44,183 nt of DNA from assembly GCA_902500995.1 (NCBI GenBank), contig CABVSR010000029.1, positions 1 to 44,183 of the forward strand. The letters are read 5' to 3'. The DNA comes from an uncultured Nitrospira sp. GTDB lineage: Bacteria; Nitrospirota; Nitrospiria; Nitrospirales; Nitrospiraceae. The first letter of the stretch is position 1, and every line of letters begins with the position of its first letter. A program made the translations under genes and the position numbers. Below are positions 1-7,903 of this stretch, one piece after another. A model generated the notes under the pieces. The model saw only the letters and a program-made list of their open reading frames with translations, was not told the origin of the DNA and made no database searches.

Positions 1-1344
1 CTTCGCGGCCTCGTCGAGTTTCCCTTGGGCGACGGCCACATCCCCGAGCCGGTCATAGGAGATGCTGAGGTCGCGTTGCCACTGGGTGTTGCCGGGGTCG
101 TCAGTTGTCAGGCGTTGAGCGTTGCGGCGGGCCTCTTCATAGTCGCGTTGGGCATCGGCTACAGTAGTGCGGACACGAGCGAGGTCCCCTTGATCAGTGA
201 GGAACCAGAAGAAGGCATGGAGAGCCTCTGGCCAGTCCGGCTCAACAGCGAAGATGTCTGTATAGAGATTGCGGGCCTCGGTTGCTTGGCCCTTGGCCTG
301 GTACAGAGCAGCAGTCGGGAGGAATGGCCGGAGGTCGGCACGATTGTGTTCGCGAGCTGCTGCCGCCCGGGCGCGAATGTTCTTGAACATAGAAGTGCGC
401 TGCGTCTCCACATAGGCGATCGCCTCGTCCACTCCCTGTTCGGTCAGAATGCGGGTCATTTCCTGAAAGACGCTACTGGCATTGCCGCGACCCTCGATTT
501 CGGCAAAGGAGGCGGCCAGCTCCTCGATACGAGACAGCCGCAGGTGGTGCGCATTGTCGGCGACTTCGCGTAATTCCTGCCGCCTCTTCCAGTCGATCGC
601 TACCTCGGCATCCGCCAGCTCGCGACGATGGGTTTCTTCCGTGGTCTGCAGCAGGTGGGCACGAATCTTCTCGGTATTCACGACGCTGACCTGCTGCACC
701 CCGAGATAGAGACGCTGGTAACCCCACCAGCCACCACCAGCTAGGAGCACAAGACCCAACAGGATGCCGATGACGGCCTTGGTGAGTCGGCGCTCTCTGC
801 GCTCGGCCTGTTGACGCAACTTGCCCAAGTCATCGCGTAGACGGAGAATGATGTTTTGCAACTCGGTGTCGTTATTTGCCGTATGGCGGAGATGATTGTC
901 CCTTTTGAGCAGGGCAACGTAGTCCTGCTGCAGCGTTTGCCGCTCTACCTGATAGCCAGTGGGGTTGGGATGTCCAGCCTCGCGTGGGAGGTCGAGTTGA
1001 CCGAGCGGTTTGTCGCGTCGGCAATCCTTGGCGATCACAATGACCCAAGTCTTCTTGCCTTGCTTGCGCGCGTACAGGAACTCGAGTTGGGTGTAGGAGA
1101 CACGGCCGTATTCCGGATCTGCCTCAGGCGGCTCGGCGCCGTACCCCTCGCCGATAAGCTGGATGAGGCCTTCGCAGGAATCGAGCTGCTCGCGTAGCCA
1201 CTGGCGCAACTCGCCATAACCGGTGGGGAAGTCGTCTTGGGAGACGGGATCGAACCCGAGGGTGCGTACCGTTGCGGCCACGGTTTGGCGGGCGCTACGC
1301 AGTTCCTCCGTGACGGCGGAGAGAAAGAGACGAGGGTGGTTCAT
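1..1344 (-). CDS. DUF4062-transmembrane-TPR protein, 3' end beyond window
   Basis: The minus-strand frame is open from ATG 1344 to base 1 without a stop (448 codons). Residues 1-75 match the DUF4062 pattern (NHPRLFLSAVTEELRSAR, then LDSCEGLIQLIGEGYG), a TIR-like Rossmannoid module often found at the N terminus of STAND/TPR conflict proteins. A basic and charged linker (about 165-187) leads into one membrane segment (about 188-209). The rest is helical and ends in TPR-type units of the style DDPGNTQWQRDLSISYDRLGDV, which usually occur in tandem, so more repeats probably lie outside the window. The start lies 96 bp after the patatin gene, same strand, so it is probably the last visible gene of the cluster. 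Function is inferred: a membrane-anchored sensor or effector in a conflict system. Confidence 0.82.
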   Translation of the reverse strand, partial: MNHPRLFLSAVTEELRSARQTVAATVRTLGFDPVSQDDFPTGYGELRQWLREQLDSCEGLIQLIGEGYGAEPPEADPEYGRVSYTQLEFLYARKQGKKTWVIVIAKDCRRDKPLGQLDLPREAGHPNPTGYQVERQTLQQDYVALLKRDNHLRHTANNDTELQNIILRLRDDLGKLRQQAERRERRLTKAVIGILLGLVLLAGGGWWGYQRLYLGVQQVSVVNTEKIRAHLLQTTEETHRRELADAEVAIDWKRRQELREVADNAHHLRLSRIEELAASFAEIEGRGNASSVFQEMTRILTEQGVDEAIAYVETQRTSMFKNIRARAAAAREHNRADLRPFLPTAALYQAKGQATEARNLYTDIFAVEPDWPEALHAFFWFLTDQGDLARVRTTVADAQRDYEEARRNAQRLTTDDPGNTQWQRDLSISYDRLGDVAVAQGKLDEAAK

Positions 1345-1440
1345 GCCGTTATACAGCCTTGCATTTCCATTTCCAGCGGTTACTTTTCAGGCCCAAACCT
1401 ATCTCGCACAGGAACCAGCTCCATGTCGCTACCTTCGACA

Positions 1441-2628
1441 TCAGATGTGGGAACTGCAGAATGGCTGGAGATGACTCAGACTCACATTCTGCTTGGCATA
1501 CGTCGTTCCGACCATCTGAATGTCTTTGATATGGGCAATCGAATCCATCACCTGCACGGTCTCGGGTCGCATGTCTCCGAGTTTCATGGCCTTCAATCCA
1601 GCTTGGCTGACGTCCGGATCATACCGCACATACGTGAATTGTTTCGTTCCCGTCCAGTTGGAGGTCTGCGCGTCTGCCGCCATCACCATGTCGCCGATTT
1701 CGCGGTCGATCTGAGCGCCGAAACGGCAGTCCCCCAGCATGCGGCAGGCCATATCCCATCCGGCGCAGGCCGCATTCATCAGAGCGCGCGGAACATTCCT
1801 CGCGTGATCTCCTAACCACAGATCATTTGCTTGCAAGTCGGGACGCGCTTTGGCGGCGCAGCCGGTCCCGACCGAGACGATCAACAGCTGGTCCCGGCCG
1901 GTGGACCAGTTGAGCTTATAGGGCGCTGCCGTCGCCATTTGGAAGGCAAGGAAGGCCGGATTGTTGTAGGTGGTCACTCCGCCATCGACGAACACGAACT
2001 GATATTCACTCGGCGTGCCGGGCGCGAAAGTTACCACCTCGGGCGGAAAGAAGGTCGGCGCAGCCGTACTGGCCCTCACCAATTGCCAGAGGGGAAGGTT
2101 CAAATTGCAGTCTTTGCGCTCAAGCTGGTTGTACTTGGCGTGGGGATTGTTCCAGACCGGCCATGGAGAATCGGTGGTGTGATTGCGAAGGACCATCATC
2201 AGCAGGGTGCGCAGCCCTTTGTCGCCGAGGGTAGCCAGCGGCGATCCAACGGGGTATCCCAGCGCGCGATTGAGTTCGGTGCGCAGTTTTGCCGCCAGCG
2301 GTTCATCGTTGTAGCTATAACGCAGCCGCTTGAACACGGAGGCCTTGTCGAACATCTGCTCGCCGCTCGACACATAAAAAGTGCGGATCTTCTCCATGGA
2401 CATGCCGGTCGCGATGCAGGCGGCGATGATGGCGCCGGTGCTGGTTCCGCAGACGAAATCGAACCAATCGGCCAGCACCAATTCGGGTTGGCCGAGTTCA
2501 GCGCGAAGATCGGATTCCAGCTTGGCGAGAATCTCCACGCTGATCAGTCCAAGTATTCCCCCGCCGTCGCAAGCAAGGATTTTTTTCGGGGTGGTGGGAT
2601 TCAGCTTTGCTTTCAACTTTGAGGTCAT
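1441..2628 (-). CDS. Patatin-like phospholipase
   Basis: This 395-residue protein has the patatin signatures: the glycine-rich oxyanion loop DGGGILGL (21-28), the nucleophile elbow GTSTG (61-65, Ser63) and the catalytic Asp in VDGGVTTYNNP (Asp215). The Ser-Asp dyad is complete, so an active acyl hydrolase acting on membrane phospholipids is expected. Patatins of this type serve as membrane-damaging effectors in anti-phage systems (for example CapV of CBASS), but no CD-NTase or other cyclic-nucleotide synthase is visible here. The ATG is preceded by GGAG at suitable spacing. It lies 88 bp after the nSTAND gene and 96 bp before the DUF4062 gene on the same strand, which suggests co-transcription. 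Its role as effector of the cluster is inference. Confidence 0.93.
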   Translation of the reverse strand: MTSKLKAKLNPTTPKKILACDGGGILGLISVEILAKLESDLRAELGQPELVLADWFDFVCGTSTGAIIAACIATGMSMEKIRTFYVSSGEQMFDKASVFKRLRYSYNDEPLAAKLRTELNRALGYPVGSPLATLGDKGLRTLLMMVLRNHTTDSPWPVWNNPHAKYNQLERKDCNLNLPLWQLVRASTAAPTFFPPEVVTFAPGTPSEYQFVFVDGGVTTYNNPAFLAFQMATAAPYKLNWSTGRDQLLIVSVGTGCAAKARPDLQANDLWLGDHARNVPRALMNAACAGWDMACRMLGDCRFGAQIDREIGDMVMAADAQTSNWTGTKQFTYVRYDPDVSQAGLKAMKLGDMRPETVQVMDSIAHIKDIQMVGTTYAKQNVSLSHLQPFCSSHI

Positions 2629-2657
2629 GTTGGCTCCGACGAATTTTCTCAGCTGGT

Positions 2658-2676
2658 CCTACCCATTGAGGGTAGG
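2658..2676. other. Short hairpin between nSTAND and patatin genes
   Basis: Perfect 7-bp arms CCTACCC and GGGTAGG around a 5-base loop in the 88-bp gap. There is no T-run after it on the minus strand, so it is not a convincing terminator. It could affect mRNA processing or be chance. Confidence 0.35.
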
Positions 2677-2716
2677 GTCTTCTTCCACATCACTGAAAAT
2701 CAGGGAGAGTGATCAT

Positions 2717-5700
2717 TCACCGAATTCCAAGTTCTGCCAGGTCACTGATGCCCTTCAGCGCCGTTTCATCACGGGGAGAAAGTTTTGCCGCCTGTTGATA
2801 GGCTTTTAACGCAAGGCCATACTCCACCAAGGATTTTTCTTTTAGGCCGTCCGCATCGAGTTCATCGGCCAGGTATTTTCGCATTTCCGCCAGCTTGTTC
2901 TGATGCTCAGGGTTTTTTCTGTCGATAGTGGCAGCGGATTGCAGATAGACTATGCCTATGCGCACCGCTTCTTCCCACCCGGCTTTTTGAGCTGCTCTTC
3001 GCACCAAGCCTTGTCCATAATGAGCGTTGCTTAGGTCCCAGAGACGATCCGGATTTTTCGGGTTCCTTAGTAAGATCGCCTCCGCGTCAGCGACCTCATC
3101 CTGCACCACGGCCAACGCCTCAGCCAAGCGGTTGCTGTTATAGAAGGACAAGCCAAGCGTGCGGCGTGCCGCAAGCAAATGGTCATCCATCGGTTGCGCA
3201 TCATGCTCGGGTTTGAGCAATGTCGCGATCCATGCCATGTGAATCATCAGACTACGTGCGGCCGCTCCTTCCTTTGTATCGCCGAGTTTTTCATGCGTAA
3301 GCTGGATCCAGTTATATATGTTGCGGAGGTTGTTATATCCGCTGAATGCCGTGGGCTGTAGTCCGATGTATTCACGCAGATCTGATTCTGCAGCGCGGAA
3401 CTCGGCAAGTGCGGCAGTGTGTTCGCTCCTCCTGAACAGGTCGGCGCCTTTGCTCACATGTGTAAAGTGTGAATCATTTAACGTTTCGGCATCAGCTTTC
3501 TCTTGTTTTACAATTCGTGAGAGGTGCTCGTAGCGGTCTTCTAACCGTTTAACATTCTGGTCGGTCAGATCAGGATCTTTTTTGCCCTCGGTCTTTCGCC
3601 GGAGTTTGTTCTCAAGGGCTTTGGCATCCAATAGATACCCGACGATGACCAAACTTTCTTCGTGAGCCGTAAGATCAAGATGTTCGAACATGACGATGGA
3701 TCTTTGCAGCGTGGCTTTGGCCTCGGCCCAGCGATCGAGGTCTGCCAGCGCTTTGGATTGATCCAATAAGGTCGCCGCAAGTTGCATTATTCCTTCCACA
3801 TCTGAGCCACGGTCGAGAATAGAATCATTGTAGAGCCGTTCGGATTCCTGCAATGCTGCCAGGCGCTCAGCTAGGCGAGCTTGCGCTGCAAGCACTTTTG
3901 CCCGCCCCTGACGCGCCCAACCGAGATCGCGTTGCCATGCCATATCGCTGCGGTCGAGCGTTGCCAAGGCGCTGAGCGTCGCAGTTCCCTTTAAATTCGT
4001 GATTTCCGCTTCTTTGAGCGAGGACATCGATTTACAGTCTTTTGTTTTGCTCTGGTTGCAGACCACGATCCCTTCAGCTATCAATAGCTGGACCGCTGCA
4101 TATTCCCTTTCCCATAGCCGATTGGTGGGATCTTGACGTCGCAACTCGTCGAATTCAGCCAGGACTCGATGGTAATCCTCCAACGCATGATGAGGTTTTT
4201 CAAAAAACCTACTGTTCGCTAGATAGGCGAGGGCCGTGGCTTTTTGCCTTGTGGCTGATGTTGACGCCGGACTCAGCCTTGTCGCTTCCCTTGCCAGTCG
4301 GACCGCTCCTTCATAGTCCTCCGTCACGTAATAGATGTTCGCCCGTAACATCTGGGCTCGACTGAGCACTTCGAGTGCCTTTGCGTCCGGATAAGGCGCA
4401 ACTTTGCTTGCCACCTGGCCGCAGCGTCCAAAAGGGACGGTTGTGACAATGTTGAGGGCTTTGGCGAGGTTTTTTCCAGCCAGCGACGTGTTGCCCATGC
4501 GGTTATTCAGTTCACCTGTCGACGTGAGGCTGTCGGCGAAGCTGGTGCAATCGTCCACGTTTACTGCTGCATTGGTGATTATCTTGCTCCACAGCGCTAC
4601 CGCGGCTTCGTACTGGTTCAGCGCCTGGACAACATGGCCCTGCACGGCCAACGCTTCTCCCAATCGCTCATGAGTTCTCGCAATCTCTCGCGCACGATCG
4701 AGAGTGTCGGGACTGTCCTCGATGGCTTTTTGGGCCAGTTGGAAAGAATTGACTGCGTGTTCGAGTTCGCCGTGAGTTCTCTGAAGATCGCCGGTATTGC
4801 GTAGGGCGAGCCCGCGAATGAGGGCCGTTCTTTGTTTTGCATCGGTCTCGTAAGCCAGTACCTTGGCCTGCACCTGCTCGAGGATAGTATTGCGTCCCAC
4901 ATCACGAATCTGTCCAAGGAGCTGTTCGCCGAGCAAGAAACCGAGCAATTCTTCCGCATGCCGTTGGGCCGACTCCGCTGTATCTCTAGCCTGATAAAGC
5001 AAGATCGCGGAGCCCGCGGCAAGAATGAAGAGGAACCCGACAAGGAGACCAAAAAACTTTATCCGTGTGGCCTCGGCCTGTGCTTCTTTCGCCAGACGTT
5101 CCTGCTCATCCCGCTGCCGCTTAATTTTACGTTCGTCTCTGGCCTTCCGCACCACTGGAACGAGCCGGTCGTGGATCAACTCCACACGGGCGGTATCGGG
5201 ATGATGGACGAGTCGCAGCAAACGATGCCTGTCGGTTAGTGCGGCCAGTTGTTTCTTGGTGAGTAAATTTTTGCTCAGGGCTTCTTCGTTTGGAAAGGCA
5301 CCGCGAAAGTGATCGCCTTGGATCAAATAGTCTTCGATGAACAAGGCCACGTCGGGTGGTCCCTTCACGTCATCATCGTCGAGCGACTCTCGGTAGAAAC
5401 CCTCCAAAATGTCTTTCCCGGTTTGCTCAACCAATGCCTGATCGATTGTTGCGCCGTCGCCCCTTCGAGCATTGAGCCTGGAACAACAAAGGCTCAACAG
5501 AACAGGCTCAATAACCATCTCGGCCATACCGGCTGCATCGTGGTCTCGTTTGCCGACCAGATCGACGATGGATGGCGCCACATCAGCGTTGAGCACTTCT
5601 TTGCCGGCGTGCGCGACCGCTTCGATCGCACACTCCCTTGACATCGGGTTAAGTCGTAAATAGTTCTTGAGCAATGAGGGAATTTTCTGCTCCCACGCCT

Positions 5701-6349
5701 GTACCTCGGGCAGGAAATCCTCTCGGAAGGACAGGACCATGCGATAACGTTGGGATTGCAGGTCCAATGTTGAGCGCGCGGCTCCTGCTTCTTCATTGAA
5801 GATCTCAGGCGGGAACCGGTTTTCTATAAGGTCTGCCAAGCTAAACATCACGTTCGTGATCAACCCGGCATCGCTGCTCCTATTCGTAAACAGCTCTTCA
5901 AACTGATCGAACACGAGGACGGGGGTGAGAGGGAAGTTGTCGTGGCTCCACATTCTTAAGTCTTTGCGATGCAGATACTCCCATATTCCTCCGCCATGGC
6001 GAGGTTCAGGATATTCTGCCTTCTCTTTGTCCAATTCCTCCCTGAGCCTTCGCATGACTTGTTCGAGGGGCGGGTCTTTCATAACATCGGAAAACTCCAT
6101 TCGCACATGGACGGGTAAATAGTGTTGCTCGCGCAGCTTGGGGTAGAGTCCCGCTTGCAGAAGGGATGTTTTGCCCAATCCGGACTTGCCGTACACGACT
6201 GTCAGCGGAGCCGATCGGATGAGTCGATAAAGTTCTTGTGCTTCGTCATTCCGGCCGAAGAAGAATGCGCTCGAAGCCTCCTCGTAGGCAGCCAACCCAG
6301 GCCATGGATTGTAGGCATTCAGGTCGGGTGAAATCTCCAGCAACATCAT
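2717..6349 (-). CDS. nSTAND NTPase with transmembrane segment and TPR-rich C-terminal half
   Basis: The product is about 1210 residues. The N terminus has the nSTAND entry motif (NPWPGLAAYEE, FFFGRNDE), a P-loop GKSGLGKT (about 54-61) and Walker B VLVFDQFEELF (about 144-154). The STAND winged-helix boundary motif ELIHDRLVPVVRKAR lies near 391-405. A basic/charged helix leads to one membrane segment (about 432-453), then roughly 750 residues of TPR-like helices. STAND proteins are NTP-driven switches in which the superstructure repeats sense a ligand and the NTPase oligomerises. The start is ambiguous: ATG 6349 overlaps the upstream TGA (TGATG) and GTG 6352 is also possible. Either way it is translationally coupled to the SIR2-TIR gene. 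It has no effector domain of its own, so the neighbouring patatin, TIR or SIR2 proteins are candidate outputs (inference). Confidence 0.9.
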   Translation of the reverse strand: MMLLEISPDLNAYNPWPGLAAYEEASSAFFFGRNDEAQELYRLIRSAPLTVVYGKSGLGKTSLLQAGLYPKLREQHYLPVHVRMEFSDVMKDPPLEQVMRRLREELDKEKAEYPEPRHGGGIWEYLHRKDLRMWSHDNFPLTPVLVFDQFEELFTNRSSDAGLITNVMFSLADLIENRFPPEIFNEEAGAARSTLDLQSQRYRMVLSFREDFLPEVQAWEQKIPSLLKNYLRLNPMSRECAIEAVAHAGKEVLNADVAPSIVDLVGKRDHDAAGMAEMVIEPVLLSLCCSRLNARRGDGATIDQALVEQTGKDILEGFYRESLDDDDVKGPPDVALFIEDYLIQGDHFRGAFPNEEALSKNLLTKKQLAALTDRHRLLRLVHHPDTARVELIHDRLVPVVRKARDERKIKRQRDEQERLAKEAQAEATRIKFFGLLVGFLFILAAGSAILLYQARDTAESAQRHAEELLGFLLGEQLLGQIRDVGRNTILEQVQAKVLAYETDAKQRTALIRGLALRNTGDLQRTHGELEHAVNSFQLAQKAIEDSPDTLDRAREIARTHERLGEALAVQGHVVQALNQYEAAVALWSKIITNAAVNVDDCTSFADSLTSTGELNNRMGNTSLAGKNLAKALNIVTTVPFGRCGQVASKVAPYPDAKALEVLSRAQMLRANIYYVTEDYEGAVRLAREATRLSPASTSATRQKATALAYLANSRFFEKPHHALEDYHRVLAEFDELRRQDPTNRLWEREYAAVQLLIAEGIVVCNQSKTKDCKSMSSLKEAEITNLKGTATLSALATLDRSDMAWQRDLGWARQGRAKVLAAQARLAERLAALQESERLYNDSILDRGSDVEGIMQLAATLLDQSKALADLDRWAEAKATLQRSIVMFEHLDLTAHEESLVIVGYLLDAKALENKLRRKTEGKKDPDLTDQNVKRLEDRYEHLSRIVKQEKADAETLNDSHFTHVSKGADLFRRSEHTAALAEFRAAESDLREYIGLQPTAFSGYNNLRNIYNWIQLTHEKLGDTKEGAAARSLMIHMAWIATLLKPEHDAQPMDDHLLAARRTLGLSFYNSNRLAEALAVVQDEVADAEAILLRNPKNPDRLWDLSNAHYGQGLVRRAAQKAGWEEAVRIGIVYLQSAATIDRKNPEHQNKLAEMRKYLADELDADGLKEKSLVEYGLALKAYQQAAKLSPRDETALKGISDLAELGIR

Positions 6350-7728
6350 CACGATGGCCTGCCCTCATCTCGAACGTTGCGTACCAGCTTCTTGAGCTTC
6401 GCTTCCAAGCGTGTGTCAGGTATGCCTTCTGGAGCGTGGGCAAAATCGATATGACGCTCGTCTCTCCATTTCGGAATGAACGGTGCGGTAAAGAGACTTG
6501 GTTCGAAATCATCATCAACGATGATCGGGAAGAGGAATTCGCGGTTCATGGGAAGGCGATCATCTGCCTGTTCCCACTCTTTGAACAGAAAGGCTTCTGT
6601 GCGATTGTTGCAAGACCTTGAAAGCAGCGGCAGAAAGTATTGGCAGTTACGGATCCCGTCCAGGATACGGCGACGGTATTCATTTCCAGGCTCAATAGTC
6701 TGACGGTCGAACCATATCTCGTTCTCGGTCACGCCCATATTGCGCAGTGATTGGCGCAGCGATTCGGCCCGATGCCGATCGGTTTGTCGCGAATAACTGA
6801 TGAAAAACATCGTTCCGCGAGGTACCGTCTCCTCCGCCTGGCGTTCTGGTTCATTCGCGGTTGCTCCATGTTCTGCCATCCAGCGACGGTGCAGTTCGGC
6901 GACGAACTCAACCGGTGAAAGATCGGAGAGAACCTCGGTCCCTCCCCCGTAGCTGCTGAGAAAGCAGGTAAAGCTTTCTTCCGGCCTCAGCTGATCGATC
7001 AACCATGAGCGCCTATATTTTTCAGCGAGTCGTTTGTCGTTCGTGGCACGGAGGAAGAATCGGCTCAACCATTCCGGGAAATTGCACCCGATCAGCAGCA
7101 GACTGCGATTCCGAAGTTCACCCAGGAACACGTTAAGCGTCTTGTGACCATCAGCGATCACCTTATGGGCATATTCCAGGACATCCTCATCGTGAATCGC
7201 GAAAGACGACTTGGCATGCGCTTTCCCAAATAAGTACAAGAGGTGCACTTCGCCGGGTTTCTTTTCCCAATCACGCGGCAGGTCACTCCCTTCACTTGTC
7301 GTCAGATTGAGGGCATGAATGATCTCGTTCACCGTGCAACGATGCGACAGGCTACGGGCGAGCAGGTCGTCTGGAGTCAATGTGACGAACAGTCGAAAGT
7401 CGGCTATAGCGGCCAATTGCGTGATGGGTGCCGGTATCGTAAAGTCCTTAGCATTGCTCACCGCATGTAGCGCTCTCCGCACGTCGTCGCAAAGGTCCAA
7501 TAGGTCGATCCTCCCCTTTAATTGCGAGACGATTTCGTTGATTTCTCGGAACGGCGGCAGCGCGATCGCTCCTGCCTCCCTGCCATAGTCGTTTATGAGG
7601 CGCGCGGCGACTTGTGCTTGTAGTGAACTTGTTCCAGTGGCTCCGACCAGCAGTCTCGTTCCGATGATCGGGACGACATTGTTCTCACTGATCTTTTCCA
7701 GCAGTCTCGCCCATCCTGCTTCGTTCAT
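6349..7728 (-). CDS. SIR2-like-TIR fusion protein
   Basis: The 459-residue protein joins two NAD-related folds. Residues 1-280 follow the SIR2-like layout: VVPIIGTRLL (18-27, nucleotide loop), FVTLTPDDLL (114-123, in place of the TTNYDxxL motif), LLYLFGKAH (163-171, where catalytic SIR2 has His-Gly) and LLLIGCNFPEW (210-220). Residues 307-455 are a TIR domain: MFFISYSR, EIWFDRQTIEPGNE, and LFKEWEQA with Glu384 as the likely catalytic glutamate. The SIR2 Asn and His appear replaced, so this half may bind rather than cleave NAD or ADP-ribose, while the TIR half could be the NADase. The ATG has GAGGGA upstream. The stop overlaps the nSTAND start, implying coupled expression. Activity is inferred. 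Confidence 0.88.
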   Translation of the reverse strand: MNEAGWARLLEKISENNVVPIIGTRLLVGATGTSSLQAQVAARLINDYGREAGAIALPPFREINEIVSQLKGRIDLLDLCDDVRRALHAVSNAKDFTIPAPITQLAAIADFRLFVTLTPDDLLARSLSHRCTVNEIIHALNLTTSEGSDLPRDWEKKPGEVHLLYLFGKAHAKSSFAIHDEDVLEYAHKVIADGHKTLNVFLGELRNRSLLLIGCNFPEWLSRFFLRATNDKRLAEKYRRSWLIDQLRPEESFTCFLSSYGGGTEVLSDLSPVEFVAELHRRWMAEHGATANEPERQAEETVPRGTMFFISYSRQTDRHRAESLRQSLRNMGVTENEIWFDRQTIEPGNEYRRRILDGIRNCQYFLPLLSRSCNNRTEAFLFKEWEQADDRLPMNREFLFPIIVDDDFEPSLFTAPFIPKWRDERHIDFAHAPEGIPDTRLEAKLKKLVRNVRDEGRPS

Positions 7729-7751
7729 GTGTCCCTCAATGTGAGAGTCTT

Positions 7752-7875
7752 GGCAGGATGCGGAAGAGGTCTCCCAGCGTGTTCTCGCGTCGCTCGGAGG
7801 CTACATATACTGAAGAGAAGGTGTTGCCTCTTCGCTTGTTGCGGCCTTGCTGGGCGACTTGTTCCGCATCCTGCC
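7752..7875. repeat. MITE/REPIN-like repeat, copy A
   Basis: A 124-bp element with perfect 14-bp terminal inverted repeats (7752-7765 and 7862-7875, GGCAGGATGCGGAA outward). The arms can be extended to about 30 bp with a few mismatches. The reverse complement of 34842-34965 has the same structure and long identical stretches, and 31061-31095 matches the left end. It fills most of the 175-bp gap between the DRHyd-TPR gene and the SIR2-TIR gene, so it may alter transcription within the cluster. Confidence 0.82.
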
Positions 7876-7903
7876 GGCTGATGCCTCACATGAGCTGAGC
7901 CTC

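Noticed and set aside
1441-2628. Calling the patatin gene a CBASS CapV effector
   Set aside because: No CD-NTase or CBASS accessory gene is visible in the window. The neighbours are STAND, TIR and SIR2 proteins instead.
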